Assembly: GCF_000016325.1 (NCBI RefSeq) | Contig: NC_009436.1 | Coordinates: forward strand, 1,860,001 to 1,924,000 | Origin: Enterobacter sp. 638 | GTDB lineage: Bacteria > Pseudomonadota > Gammaproteobacteria > Enterobacterales > Enterobacteriaceae | DNA length: 64,000 nucleotides | Direction: 5' to 3' | Shown here: positions 9,959 to 20,898 of the stretch, piece after piece | How the letters are laid out: each line of letters begins with the position of its first letter | How positions within the stretch are numbered: position 1 is the stretch's first letter | Made by a program: the position numbers and the translations under genes | The notes under the pieces: generated by a model | Told to the model about the DNA's origin: nothing | The model's database searches: none | What the model saw: the letters and a program-made list of their open reading frames with translations, nothing else

Positions 9959-10249
9959 TTATTGTTCGCTTTTTTGCCACTCTTCCCAGGTATTCACCTG
10001 AATAGCGGCTTCTTTGCCTGTCGCGCTTTGGACCAAGCCACTGGCCAGCGTTTTCACTTCATCGGCGCTGAGGGCGCTGATCAGGCCAAAGGTATTGATG
10101 CCCAGGTCGTGAATGTTTCCTTCCTCATCCGTCATCGTGAGCAAAAAACCGCTTCGCGAAAGATGATTAGTGATTTCGTTGAGCTCGGTCAGCGAATCTT
10201 CATGAATTTTTACGATTACCACGTAGCGGGTGATATCACCACTGCTCAT
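9959..10249 (-). CDS. ydiZ: Conserved small protein YdiZ
   Basis: 96 residues, the length of E. coli YdiZ, which has no established function (sometimes labelled a putative endoribonuclease without proof). The N-terminal half reads as alternating beta/alpha (RYVVIVKIHEDSL...), the C-terminal half is alpha/beta; no catalytic motif can be named. Good ribosome-binding site GAGGTG seven bases before the ATG. Lies directly downstream of pfkB on the same strand, about 100 bases from its stop, and the two are neighbours in E. coli as well. Confidence 0.85.
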   Translation of the reverse strand: MSSGDITRYVVIVKIHEDSLTELNEITNHLSRSGFLLTMTDEEGNIHDLGINTFGLISALSADEVKTLASGLVQSATGKEAAIQVNTWEEWQKSEQ

Positions 10250-10352
10250 ATTTCACCTCGTTGTTATCATGAAAGTTTTTTTAGCATAGTCGATTGCGCC
10301 ATTTTGGCGACTTTATGCACACTTCCCCCTGGGATAAGTGGGGAAGCTGGGG

Positions 10353-11285
10353 TTACTGTTGAGTGAAATAGTTGACGATTTTCTGCGTATCAGCGAGGGA
10401 ACAGAGCCGTGTCCCTTTATTGATAGTGGCGGCGCTACCAGCCGCGACGCCATGACGCGTCATCTCCAGCAAGGATGCACCTTGTGCAAGTTTTAGCGTC
10501 ATCGCGCCGACCATGCTGTCGCCCGCACCCACGGTGCTCTGGCTTTTCATCGGTGGGGGAACGACCTGCACATAACCTGACTCGTCAACGGCGAGCGCCC
10601 CCTGCGGCCCAAGAGAAACCACCACGCGGCGTGATTTCCCGCTGCGTACCAGTTCCTGAGCTGCGTCACGCACATCGTCTGGCTGCGTTAATGCGCGATT
10701 CACCAGCGCACTCAACTCTTTTTGGTTTGGCTTAATGAGCTCCAGATTGCCGGATTCCAGCGCTGCAGTCAGTGCGTCGCCAGAGCTATCCACGACGCAG
10801 CGCAGGCCCAGTTTTTGAGCCGCGTGGATCAATTGCGTGAGTTTTTCTGTTTTGACGCCTGGCGGCAGACTACCGCTGATCACCAGTAGGGATCCGCTTT
10901 CAATCGCCATAACTTTCTCTTCCAGTTGACGAAATTCATCGTCCGTCAGCATGGCGCCGGGCATCACGAAACGATACTGCTCACCGCTGGATTCGACGTG
11001 AACGTGCAAATTCTGCCGCGTCCAGTCCTTGGCCTGTACGGTGTCTACTGCCACTCGTTCGTCAGCCAGCAACGCCACCAGATGTTCACCGGTTGCGCCT
11101 CCGGCTGGAAATATGGCAGTGGCTTTACCGCCAAGCTGAGTAATCGCGCGTGCGACGTTGATGCCTCCGCCGCCGGGTTCAAAGACGGGAGCGCTGCAGC
11201 GGAGTTTGCCCTCAGGGTAGATCTGAGGTGTTAGGGTGCCACTGTCAAGAGAAGGGGAGAGCGTCAAAGTGTAAATATGTACCAT
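10353..11285 (-). CDS. pfkB: 6-phosphofructokinase 2 (PfkB, ribokinase family)
   Basis: 310 residues (309 in E. coli). Minor phosphofructokinase isozyme; phosphorylates fructose-6-phosphate (and tagatose-6-phosphate) with ATP in the cytoplasm, and is feedback-inhibited by ATP in E. coli. Ribokinase-fold marks are clear: GGGGINVARA near residue 37 for sugar binding, and GAGDSMVGAM near residue 255 containing the catalytic Asp and the anion hole. AGGAGG ribosome-binding site. Divergent from ydiY across a 305-base intergenic region. Confidence 0.96.
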   Translation of the reverse strand: MVHIYTLTLSPSLDSGTLTPQIYPEGKLRCSAPVFEPGGGGINVARAITQLGGKATAIFPAGGATGEHLVALLADERVAVDTVQAKDWTRQNLHVHVESSGEQYRFVMPGAMLTDDEFRQLEEKVMAIESGSLLVISGSLPPGVKTEKLTQLIHAAQKLGLRCVVDSSGDALTAALESGNLELIKPNQKELSALVNRALTQPDDVRDAAQELVRSGKSRRVVVSLGPQGALAVDESGYVQVVPPPMKSQSTVGAGDSMVGAMTLKLAQGASLLEMTRHGVAAGSAATINKGTRLCSLADTQKIVNYFTQQ

Positions 11286-11590
11286 TGTGACCTCCTTTTA
11301 GCATGGGCTTCGTTAAGCCTGGCACCCATTGGGCAGAAAAGAAAGTAAATAACAGTATGATTTTTAATATAAATGTCTAGGGCAATTCTAAGGCAATAGC
11401 GGCTTTTTAATATGAAATAAAAGTCGGTTTAAGATCGTTCTTATTCAAAAAATGAAATAAGAAATCATTGCTATGTTATATGAGCCTTTTTATAATTTGT
11501 TACCTTTCTACGGATGCCTTCTCATTGATCCTCAAGAAAGTTTCCGAGACCGTGATGGTCTCTTTTTTTGTTGTACGGACTCCCTTAAAA
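11286..11590. other. Divergent pfkB / ydiY intergenic region
   Basis: 305 bases, AT-rich in the middle. It must hold the pfkB promoter on the minus strand and the ydiY promoter on the plus strand (TTATAATTTG around 11490 is a possible -10). The only clear structure is the intrinsic-terminator hairpin at 11546-11569 in the ydiY leader. Confidence 0.6.
11546..11569 (+). terminator. Intrinsic terminator in the ydiY leader (possible attenuator)
   Basis: GAGACC-gtgat-GGTCTC followed by seven T, ending 22 bases before the ydiY ATG. A terminator in this place would cut off ydiY transcription unless read through, or would make a short leader RNA. Confidence 0.75.
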
Positions 11591-12349
11591 ATGAAGCTTT
11601 TGAAGACAGTACCCGCTGCAATGATGCTGGCGGGAGGCGTGTTTGCCTCGATGTATGCAGCCGCTGATGACACCGTTTTTACTGTCATGGATGACCCTTC
11701 CACTGCGCAGAAACCTTTTGAAGGCAACCTTAACGCCGGTTATCTGGCGCAATCGGGTAACACTAAAAGCTCTTCCCTGACGGCTGATACCACCATGACC
11801 TGGTATGGCGAAAGTACAGCCTGGTCACTGTGGGGTAATGCGAGTAATACTTCCTCTAACGACGAGCGTTCTTCTGAGAAGTATGCGGTAGGTGGTCGTA
11901 GCCGTTATAACATGACCGACACGGATTATCTCTTCGGACAGGCAAGCTGGTTAACAGATCGCTATAACGGCTACCGTCAGCGTGATGTGTTCACTGCGGG
12001 TTATGGTCGTCAGTTCCTGAACGGACCGGTACACAGTTTCCGTTTCGAATTCGGTCCTGGTGTACGTTATGACGAATACACAGATGGCGAAACCAAAACA
12101 CAGCCGCTGGGTTATGCGTCTGGCACCTATGCGTGGCAGTTCACTGATAACGCCAAATTCACGCAGGGTGTCTCCGTATTTGGTGCGGATGATACGACAC
12201 TGAACTCAGAGACTGCGCTGAATGTGGCGATTAACGCACACTTTGGTTTGAAGGTTGCTTACAACGTTACCTGGAACTCTGAACCACCGGCTTCTGCTCC
12301 GGAACATACAGACCGCAGAACCACGATTTCCTTAGGTTACAAAATGTAA
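11591..12349 (+). CDS. ydiY: Outer membrane beta-barrel protein YdiY (DUF481)
   Basis: 252 residues, same length as E. coli YdiY, described as an acid- or salt-inducible outer-membrane protein of unknown role. The N terminus MKLLKTVPAAMMLAGGVFA is a signal peptide with likely cleavage after AAA. The rest has the alternating pattern of a DUF481 barrel: many aromatic-rich beta strands, ending in LGYKM. The frame is open 41 codons further upstream, but the ATG at 11591 matches E. coli and gives the signal peptide at the very start. Transcription passes an intrinsic terminator at 11546-11569 before reaching it. Confidence 0.92.
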   Translation: MKLLKTVPAAMMLAGGVFASMYAAADDTVFTVMDDPSTAQKPFEGNLNAGYLAQSGNTKSSSLTADTTMTWYGESTAWSLWGNASNTSSNDERSSEKYAVGGRSRYNMTDTDYLFGQASWLTDRYNGYRQRDVFTAGYGRQFLNGPVHSFRFEFGPGVRYDEYTDGETKTQPLGYASGTYAWQFTDNAKFTQGVSVFGADDTTLNSETALNVAINAHFGLKVAYNVTWNSEPPASAPEHTDRRTTISLGYKM

Positions 12350-12356
12350 TTCTCTC

Positions 12357-12390
12357 GGGCCGAAATATTATCGGCCCATTTTTTATTTTA
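12357..12390 (+). terminator. Terminator of ydiY
   Basis: GGGCCGA-aatatta-TCGGCCC followed by ATTTTTTATTTT, eight bases after the ydiY stop. Confidence 0.93.
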
Positions 12391-12612
12391 ACAAAGCGTG
12401 CTATTAAAACGTAAACAGTGTTTTAAATAATGTATTAATTCTCTATCTCCATAATTTCTTCATAATTGTCTCTCTTGATAAAACTTCAGATTATTTGACA
12501 CCTTTTGATAAATAAATTGACTATGCAAAAGTGTGATCCAGATCTACACTATCAACACAGGCATTTATTAGCCTCAAGTTGTTCTGCATTAATTGAGAAA
12601 GAGAAAAACATT

Positions 12613-12846
12613 ATGAATAAATTCAAAACCGCTGCAGCAGCAATGGTGCTTTCAGCACTTTCATTTGGCGTATTTGCTGCTGATTCTGCTACACAGTCTG
12701 CCAGTGACGCCTCAACCCAAATCGGTATTACTCGCGCTTCTGATGTTGAAGCGGGTTCAAACATCGCACCTGGCTCACAGTCCACAGGGCAGTCAATGAA
12801 TGATGCATTTGATGTGCACAAACTTGTGGCGGGTGAATGGTCTTAA
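12613..12846 (+). CDS. Small exported protein, 77 residues, unrecognised
   Basis: I do not recognise this protein and it is not at this place in E. coli K-12. It begins with a clean Sec signal peptide (MNKFKTAAAAMVLSALSF, cleavage probably at VFA-AD near residue 22). The mature part, about 55 residues, has no Cys and is rich in Ser, Ala, Thr, Gln and Gly, with SASDASTQIGITRASDV in its first half; it looks flexible and periplasmic. The frame opens 36 codons earlier, but only the ATG at 12613 gives the signal peptide first; purine-rich GAGAAAGAGAAAA precedes it. Own unit between the ydiY terminator and a good terminator at 12898-12926. Confidence 0.75.
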   Translation: MNKFKTAAAAMVLSALSFGVFAADSATQSASDASTQIGITRASDVEAGSNIAPGSQSTGQSMNDAFDVHKLVAGEWS

Positions 12847-12897
12847 CCTTAATGGGTGATTCTATTGCGTAATATTATTGGAATCATTTACCCCTGT

Positions 12898-12926
12898 AAA
12901 AACCGGATTCTGACGTACCGGTTTTT
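12898..12926 (+). terminator. Terminator after the 77-residue exported protein gene
   Basis: AAAAACCGG ... CCGGTTTTT, 9-bp stem with 11-base loop and T run, about 50 bases past the stop. This supports the short gene being a separately transcribed unit. Confidence 0.85.
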
Positions 12927-13056
12927 AACATGGGATTAGATGTAAATTTATTCAAAGATTTACGAGTCAGTGTATTAGCTGTGTAAGAGTTAAATCACCC
13001 ATTTGTATTACACCTAATACATTTTGTATTAAAGCACGTAATGTTAAAGTGTTTCT

Positions 13057-13164
13057 CTAGCCCCATAACATTGCCGCCCAGCGTAATAATAACATCGCTG
13101 CGCAGATAGCGATTAATACCACCACCATCTTCCAGTGTTTTTTCGCAAAGCGTTTTGATGGCAT
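13057..13164 (-). CDS. yniD: Small membrane protein YniD (35 residues)
   Basis: 35-residue protein beginning MPSKRFAKKHWKM and ending RWAAMLWG, matching E. coli YniD in length and sequence pattern. A basic N terminus is followed by one hydrophobic helix (VVVLIAICAAMLLL), so it should insert once in the inner membrane with the N terminus inside. Ribosome-binding site AAGGAAG eight bases upstream of the ATG. E. coli YniD sits at the same place near thrS and is one of the small membrane proteins shown to be made; function unknown. Confidence 0.88.
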   Translation of the reverse strand: MPSKRFAKKHWKMVVVLIAICAAMLLLRWAAMLWG

Positions 13165-13230
13165 AGTTCTTCCTTGTGATTTGCTTACATCTCTTTATGA
13201 ATATACAGGATGTATAGCCTACCCGCAGAG

Positions 13231-13323
13231 TCAAAACCAGTTAAACTTGCTCGCGAGTAGCATGACCAGTCCCGCGGCAGAGAGAATATTCAGTACAACA
13301 ACCGTTCTGCTGGAAACATTCAT
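13231..13323 (-). CDS. YncL-like small membrane protein (30 residues)
   Basis: 30-residue reading frame starting MNVSSRTVVVLNILS and ending SKFNWF. The first nine residues (MNVSSRTVV) are those I recall for the E. coli small protein YncL (31 residues), and the layout is the same: short N terminus, one hydrophobic helix (AAGLVMLLA), aromatic C terminus FNWF. An AGGCAGGG ribosome-binding site lies about six bases before the ATG. In E. coli yncL is elsewhere in the chromosome, so this is a second family member or a relocated one. It is 66 bases upstream of yniD on the same strand, and may share its transcript. Function unknown. Confidence 0.75.
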   Translation of the reverse strand: MNVSSRTVVVLNILSAAGLVMLLASKFNWF

Positions 13324-13649
13324 AGTATGCCCTGCCTTTGTTTTAAGACCTTGTAACAGCGTAGCCCAGCAAAAGAAGATCGCGAGCGCCGCAATGCAAA
13401 ACTTACTCAACTCATACGTAAGTTGTAGATGCAGTAATCTCAGTGCAGGGAGTGCATTCCCCCTTTTGTTAGTGTTACCATCTGAGGACTGATCGTAAAT
13501 CAGGGTTTGTCTGATTACGGTTATGTGTCGGATGGCGAGCCAATTTGACGATTGTTGGTCAGATGGTGTCGTAATCCATTGTCAAAACACGATTATTTTC
13601 TTTGTATATGCTCTTATGTGTGGGGCATCACTGCAAATAAGGATATAAA
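13324..13649 (+). promoter_or_regulatory. thrS promoter and translational operator region
   Basis: 326 bases without a gene. The distal part holds a stem-loop GGGAgtgcaTTCCC followed by CCTTTTG near 13459. From about 13490 to the start codon lies the threonyl-tRNA synthetase operator: a hairpin with arms CGTAAATCAG / CTGATTACG (about 13494-13521), then the anticodon-arm mimic at 13609-13627 just before the ribosome-binding site AAGGAT. In E. coli, free ThrRS binds this leader and blocks ribosome loading, so thrS is autoregulated. Confidence 0.85.
13609..13627 (+). promoter_or_regulatory. tRNA-Thr anticodon-arm mimic in thrS operator
   Basis: Stem TGCTCT / GGGGCA (with G-U pairs) and a 7-base loop TATGTGT. 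The central loop triplet is TGT (13617-13619), a threonine anticodon; E. coli has CGT at the same loop position. The stem also differs from E. coli by a compensated A-U to C-G pair. Confidence 0.8.
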
Positions 13650-15578
13650 ATGCCTGTAATTACCCTTCCTGATGGCAGTCAACGCCAGTTTGACCGTGCC
13701 GTAAGCCCGATGGACGTAGCCCTGGACATTGGTCCTGGCCTGGCAAAAGCCACCATCGCTGGGCGTGTAAACGGTGAGTTGGTTGATGCTTCCGATCTGA
13801 TTGAAAACGACGCACAGCTTTCCATCATTACCGCCAAGGATGCCGAAGGTATTGAGATCATTCGTCACTCCTGCGCGCACCTGTTGGGCCATGCTATTAA
13901 GCAGCTGTGGCCGAATACCAAAATGGCGATTGGCCCGGTTATTGATAACGGCTTCTACTATGACGTTGATCTTGACCATACGCTGACTCAGGAAGACATC
14001 GACGCGCTCGAAAAACGTATGCACGAGCTCGCCGAAACGAACTACGATGTCATCAAGAAGAATGTCAGCTGGCATGAAGCGCGTGAAACCTTTGTGAAGC
14101 GTGGCGAAAACTATAAAGTTTCTATTCTTGATGAGAACATCTCGCATGATGACAAGCCTGGCTTGTATCATCACGAAGAATATGTCGACATGTGTCGTGG
14201 ACCGCACGTACCGAACATGCGTTTCTGTCATCACTTCAAATTGATGAAGATTGCCGGTGCGTACTGGCGTGGCGACAGCAATAATAAGATGTTGCAGCGT
14301 ATTTATGGTACCGCTTGGGCAGACAAAAAAGCCCTGAATGCTTATCTGGTTCGTCTGGAAGAAGCGGCAAAGCGTGACCACCGTAAAATCGGTAAACAAC
14401 TCGACCTGTATCATATGCAGGAAGAAGCGCCGGGTATGGTCTTCTGGCATAACGACGGCTGGACTATCTTCCGCGAACTGGAAACTTTCGTACGCTCTAA
14501 GCTGAAAGAATATCAGTATCAGGAAGTGAAAGGCCCGTTCATGATGGACCGTGTGCTGTGGGAAAAAACCGGCCACTGGGACAACTATAAAGATGCAATG
14601 TTTACGACGTCTTCAGAGAACCGTGAATACTGCATCAAGCCGATGAACTGTCCTGGCCACGTTCAGATCTTTAACCAGGGTCTGAAATCTTACCGTGACC
14701 TGCCGCTGCGTATGGCGGAGTTCGGTAGCTGTCATCGTAATGAACCATCAGGTGCGTTGCATGGTCTGATGCGTGTACGCGGCTTTACTCAGGATGACGC
14801 GCATATCTTCTGTACTGAAGGGCAGGTGCGTGATGAAGTTAACGCCTGTATTCGTATGGTCTACGATATGTATAGCACTTTTGGCTTCGAGAAAATCGTG
14901 GTCAAACTCTCAACTCGTCCGGAAAAACGTATCGGCAGTGACGAGACCTGGGATCGTGCTGAGGCGGATCTGGCAGTTGCGCTTGAAGAAAACAACATTC
15001 CGTTTGAATATCAACTGGGTGAAGGCGCATTCTACGGTCCGAAAATTGAATTTACACTGTATGACTGTCTCGACCGCGCCTGGCAGTGCGGTACGGTTCA
15101 GCTGGACTTCTCTCTGCCGCAGCGTTTAAGCGCCTCTTATGTAGGTGAAGACAACGAGCGTCAGATTCCGGTTATGATTCACCGTGCGATTCTGGGTTCT
15201 ATTGAACGCTTTATCGGTATTCTTACCGAAGAATTCGCGGGCTTCTTCCCAACCTGGCTTGCGCCAGTGCAGGTTGTAGTGATGAATATTACCGATTCTC
15301 AGGCTGATTACGTTAAAGAATTGACGCAGAAACTACAAAATGCGGGCATTCGCGTAAAAGCGGACTTGAGAAATGAGAAGATTGGCTTTAAAATCCGTGA
15401 GCACACATTACGTCGTGTCCCTTACATGTTGGTCTGCGGTGATAAAGAGGTGGAATCAGGCAAAGTTGCCGTTCGCACCCGCCGTGGTAAAGACTTGGGC
15501 AGCTTGGACGTAAATGAAGTGATTGAGAAGCTGCGACTAGAGATTCGCAGCCGCAGTCTTCAACAACTGGAGGTATAA
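13650..15578 (+). CDS. thrS: Threonyl-tRNA synthetase
   Basis: 642 residues, same as E. coli. Class II synthetase that charges tRNA-Thr and edits mischarged serine. Domain order: TGS domain (residues ~1-60), editing domain with HxxxH-type zinc-like motif (HSCAHLLGH) up to ~225, catalytic core with class II motifs 2 and 3 ([11 protein letters not shown] near 365; Zn ligands Cys/His/His in PMNCPGH region), and the C-terminal anticodon-binding domain from ~535. First gene of thrS-infC-rpmI-rplT-pheMST-ihfA. Controlled by the leader operator described at 13324-13649. Confidence 0.99.
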   Translation: MPVITLPDGSQRQFDRAVSPMDVALDIGPGLAKATIAGRVNGELVDASDLIENDAQLSIITAKDAEGIEIIRHSCAHLLGHAIKQLWPNTKMAIGPVIDNGFYYDVDLDHTLTQEDIDALEKRMHELAETNYDVIKKNVSWHEARETFVKRGENYKVSILDENISHDDKPGLYHHEEYVDMCRGPHVPNMRFCHHFKLMKIAGAYWRGDSNNKMLQRIYGTAWADKKALNAYLVRLEEAAKRDHRKIGKQLDLYHMQEEAPGMVFWHNDGWTIFRELETFVRSKLKEYQYQEVKGPFMMDRVLWEKTGHWDNYKDAMFTTSSENREYCIKPMNCPGHVQIFNQGLKSYRDLPLRMAEFGSCHRNEPSGALHGLMRVRGFTQDDAHIFCTEGQVRDEVNACIRMVYDMYSTFGFEKIVVKLSTRPEKRIGSDETWDRAEADLAVALEENNIPFEYQLGEGAFYGPKIEFTLYDCLDRAWQCGTVQLDFSLPQRLSASYVGEDNERQIPVMIHRAILGSIERFIGILTEEFAGFFPTWLAPVQVVVMNITDSQADYVKELTQKLQNAGIRVKADLRNEKIGFKIREHTLRRVPYMLVCGDKEVESGKVAVRTRRGKDLGSLDVNEVIEKLRLEIRSRSLQQLEV

Positions 15579-16124
<546 letters not shown>

Positions 16125-16196
16125 GGCCTTCAAGTAGCAAGATCTGTGGAGCCTACGGGCTTCGCAGGTTTTGTTCGCCTATGTTTCGTTTATTAA

Positions 16197-16418
<222 letters not shown>

Positions 16419-16449
16419 GTCGTTAACGTTTTTTTAACTTTTTAATTAG

Positions 16450-16827
<378 letters not shown>

Positions 16828-16835
16828 GCCAGTTG

Positions 16836-16864
16836 AAAGAGGGGGCTTTGCTCCCTCTTTTGTT
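16836..16864 (+). terminator. Terminator after rplT
   Basis: AAAGAGGG ... CCCTCTTT stem followed by TTG and T residues, nine bases past rplT. It separates the ribosomal genes from the pheM leader transcript. Confidence 0.85.
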
Positions 16865-16950
16865 TCACAAGGCCATCAAGTAATTGACAATTCCCCGTCT
16901 AGCCTTTCCAATAAGGCCTTACGGCATGTACCACATAAGGTAACGCAAGC

Positions 16951-16995
16951 ATGAATGCTGCTATTTTCCGCTTCTTCTTTTACTTTAGCACCTGA
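16951..16995 (+). CDS. pheM: Phenylalanyl-tRNA synthetase operon leader peptide
   Basis: 14-residue leader [14 protein letters not shown], with five Phe in seven-residue reach (F6, F8, F9, F10, F12). Ribosome stalling at Phe codons when charged tRNA-Phe is scarce lets the RNA form an antiterminator instead of the hairpin at 17043-17068, raising pheST expression. Identical in design to E. coli pheM. Confidence 0.96.
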
Positions 16996-17016
16996 GTTCA
17001 GGAGGCTAGCGCATGA

Positions 17017-18093
<1,077 letters not shown>

Positions 18094-18107
18094 GACAGGA
18101 CAGAACA

Positions 18108-20495
18108 ATGAAATTCAGTGAACTGTGGTTACGCGAATGGGTAAACACGACTCTTGACAGCGAAGCGCTTTCTAATCAAATCACCATGGCAGGTCTGGAA
18201 GTGGATGGCGTTGAGCCGGTTTCCGGCGCATTTAACGGTGTAGTTGTCGGTGAAGTGGTCGAGTGCGGTCAACACCCAAATGCTGACAAGCTGCGTGTTA
18301 CAAAAGTGAACGTTGGCGGCGAACGCCTGTTGGATATCGTCTGTGGCGCGCCAAATTGCCGTCAAGGACTGAAAGTAGCCGTGGCTACTGTGGGCGCGGT
18401 TCTGCCGGGCGATTTCAAAATCAAAGCCGCCAAACTGCGTGGCGAGCCGTCAGAAGGGATGCTGTGCTCCTTCTCTGAGCTCGGGATTTCCGACGACCAT
18501 AACGGCATCATCGAACTTCCTGTCGATGCGCCGATTGGCACCGATATTCGCGAATTCCTTAAGCTCGATGACAACACGATTGAAATCAGCGTCACCCCGA
18601 ACCGTGCCGACTGCTTAGGCATTATCGGCGTGGCTCGCGATGTGGCCGTACTGAATCAAACCGATCTGAACGCGCCAGAAATCGCGCCAGTGGCGGCAAC
18701 CATTACCGACACGCTGCCGATTCAGGTCGAGGCAGCTGATGCTTGCCCGCGTTATCTGGGTCGCGTAGTGAAAGGCATCAACGTTAAGGCGCCAACGCCG
18801 CTGTGGATGAAAGAGAAACTGCGTCGCTGTGGCATTCGTTCTATCGACGCGGTTGTTGACGTCACCAACTTCGTGCTGCTCGAACTGGGCCAGCCGATGC
18901 ATGCTTTCGATAAAGATCGTATCGACGGCGGCATTGTGGTGCGTATGGCGAAAGAGGGTGAAACTCTGGTTCTGCTCGACGGTAGCGAAGCGAAACTCAA
19001 CGCAGACACCTTAGTTATTGCCGATCACAACAAAGCGCTGGCTATGGGCGGCATCTTTGGTGGTGAACATTCAGGCGTGAATGACGAAACCCAGAACGTT
19101 CTGCTGGAATGCGCATTCTTCAGCCCGCTGTCTATCACCGGTCGCGCACGTCGTCATGGTTTGCATACCGATGCATCTCACCGTTATGAGCGCGGTGTCG
19201 ATCCAGCGCTTCAGCATAAAGCGATGGAGCGTGCGACTCGCCTGCTGCTCGACATTTGCGGCGGTGAAGCCGGTCCGGTCATTGATGTGACCAACGAGGC
19301 AACGCTGCCAAAACGTGCAACCATCACGCTGCGCCGCTCTAAACTTGATCGTCTGATTGGCCATCATATTTCCGATGCGCAGGTCAGCGACATTCTGCAT
19401 CGCCTGGGCTGTGAAGTCACAGAAGGTCAGGATCAGTGGCAGGCCATTGCGCCGAGCTGGCGTTTTGATATGGAAATCGAAGAAGATCTGGTGGAAGAAG
19501 TGGCGCGTGTATACGGCTACAACAATATTCCCGATGAACCGGTACAAGCAGGTCTGATCATGGGTACGCACCGCGAAGCCGATCTGTCGTTAAAGCGTGT
19601 GAAAACCATGCTTAACGACAAAGGTTATCAGGAAGTGATTACCTACAGCTTCGTTGATCCAAAACTGCAGCAGCTGGTGCATCCGGGTCACGAAGCCCTG
19701 ATTCTGCCAAACCCGATCTCCAGCGAAATGTCTGCAATGCGTCTTTCCCTGTTGACCGGTTTGCTCGGCACCATCGTTTATAACCAGAACCGTCAGCAGA
19801 GCCGCGTCCGTATCTTCGAAACCGGTCTGCGTTTTGTTCCTGATACGCAGGCTAACCTGGGCATTCGTCAGGATCTAATGCTGGCAGGTGCCATCTGTGG
19901 CAATCGCTACGAAGAGCATTGGGATCTGACGAAAAACAGCGTTGATTTCTACGATGTGAAAGGCGATCTGGAATCTGTTCTCGATCTGACCGGTAAATTA
20001 TCTGAAATCGAATTCCGTGCTGAAGCCTGCCAGGGCCTGCATCCGGGTCAAAGTGCTGCCATTTATTTACACGATGAACGCATTGGTTTCATTGGTGTTG
20101 TTCACCCTGAGCTGGAGCGCAAACTGGATCTGAATGGCCGTACGATGGTGTTTGAGCTGGAGTGGAACAAGGTCGCAGACCGCGTCATTCCTCAAGCTCA
20201 GGACGTTTCTCGCTTCCCGGCGAACCGTCGTGATATCGCCGTTGTGGTGGCTGAAAATGTGCCCGCAGCAGATATTTTGGCCGAATGTAAGAAAGTTGGC
20301 GTAAATCAGGTAGTTGGCGTAAACTTATTTGACGTGTACCGCGGCAAGGGCGTAGCAGAAGGTTTTAAGAGCCTCGCTATTAGCCTTATCCTTCAGGATA
20401 CCAGCCGTACACTCGAAGAAGAGGAGATTGCCGCTACCGTCGCCAAATGTGTAGAGGCATTAAAAGAGCGATTCCAGGCATCATTGAGGGATTGA
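18108..20495 (+). CDS. pheT: Phenylalanyl-tRNA synthetase beta subunit
   Basis: 795 residues, as E. coli. Holds the editing site that clears Tyr-tRNA-Phe and contributes to tRNA binding. Order of domains: tRNA-binding OB fold (~40-150), B3/B4 editing region (~210-400), B5 (~400-475), catalytic-like core, and the C-terminal ferredoxin-fold anticodon-binding domain (from ~700, [16 protein letters not shown]). Between pheS and ihfA with 14- and 4-base gaps, so all three are co-transcribed. Confidence 0.98.
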   Translation: MKFSELWLREWVNTTLDSEALSNQITMAGLEVDGVEPVSGAFNGVVVGEVVECGQHPNADKLRVTKVNVGGERLLDIVCGAPNCRQGLKVAVATVGAVLPGDFKIKAAKLRGEPSEGMLCSFSELGISDDHNGIIELPVDAPIGTDIREFLKLDDNTIEISVTPNRADCLGIIGVARDVAVLNQTDLNAPEIAPVAATITDTLPIQVEAADACPRYLGRVVKGINVKAPTPLWMKEKLRRCGIRSIDAVVDVTNFVLLELGQPMHAFDKDRIDGGIVVRMAKEGETLVLLDGSEAKLNADTLVIADHNKALAMGGIFGGEHSGVNDETQNVLLECAFFSPLSITGRARRHGLHTDASHRYERGVDPALQHKAMERATRLLLDICGGEAGPVIDVTNEATLPKRATITLRRSKLDRLIGHHISDAQVSDILHRLGCEVTEGQDQWQAIAPSWRFDMEIEEDLVEEVARVYGYNNIPDEPVQAGLIMGTHREADLSLKRVKTMLNDKGYQEVITYSFVDPKLQQLVHPGHEALILPNPISSEMSAMRLSLLTGLLGTIVYNQNRQQSRVRIFETGLRFVPDTQANLGIRQDLMLAGAICGNRYEEHWDLTKNSVDFYDVKGDLESVLDLTGKLSEIEFRAEACQGLHPGQSAAIYLHDERIGFIGVVHPELERKLDLNGRTMVFELEWNKVADRVIPQAQDVSRFPANRRDIAVVVAENVPAADILAECKKVGVNQVVGVNLFDVYRGKGVAEGFKSLAISLILQDTSRTLEEEEIAATVAKCVEALKERFQASLRD

Positions 20496-20499
20496 ACCT

Positions 20500-20799
20500 A
20501 TGGCGCTTACAAAAGCTGAAATGTCAGAATATCTGTTTGATAAGCTTGGGCTTAGCAAACGGGATGCCAAAGAGCTGGTAGAGCTGTTTTTCGAAGAGAT
20601 CCGTCGTGCTCTGGAAAACGGTGAGCAGGTTAAACTGTCCGGTTTTGGCAATTTTGATTTGCGAGACAAAAACCAACGTCCGGGCCGTAATCCGAAGACG
20701 GGGGAAGATATTCCCATTACAGCCCGCCGCGTGGTGACCTTCAGACCCGGACAGAAGTTAAAAAGCCGTGTCGAAAACGCAACGCCCAAAGCAGAGTAA
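20500..20799 (+). CDS. ihfA: Integration host factor alpha subunit
   Basis: 99 residues, as E. coli IhfA. With IhfB forms the DNA-bending heterodimer used in recombination, replication and transcription. The DNABII signature is clear: [21 protein letters not shown] with the Pro at the tip of the beta arm that intercalates into DNA. Starts four bases after pheT. Transcription ends at 20811-20837. An IHF-type site is present later in this window, upstream of sufA. Confidence 0.98.
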   Translation: MALTKAEMSEYLFDKLGLSKRDAKELVELFFEEIRRALENGEQVKLSGFGNFDLRDKNQRPGRNPKTGEDIPITARRVVTFRPGQKLKSRVENATPKAE

Positions 20800-20810
20800 T
20801 TGAACTAACT

Positions 20811-20837
20811 AAAAAGGCCGCTGATGCGGCCTTTTTT
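20811..20837 (+). terminator. Terminator of the pheST-ihfA transcript
   Basis: AAAAAGGCCG-ctgatg-CGGCCTTTTTT, 12 bases past ihfA. Confidence 0.93.
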
Positions 20838-20898
20838 CTTTGCTCTCTCGCATATCCGCCGTAAAATCAATGACATCTCCCACATGAAAACAAAACCT

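Noticed and set aside
13614..14576. 320-residue open frame antisense to thrS
   Set aside because: Overlaps thrS and its operator completely and shows no known motif.
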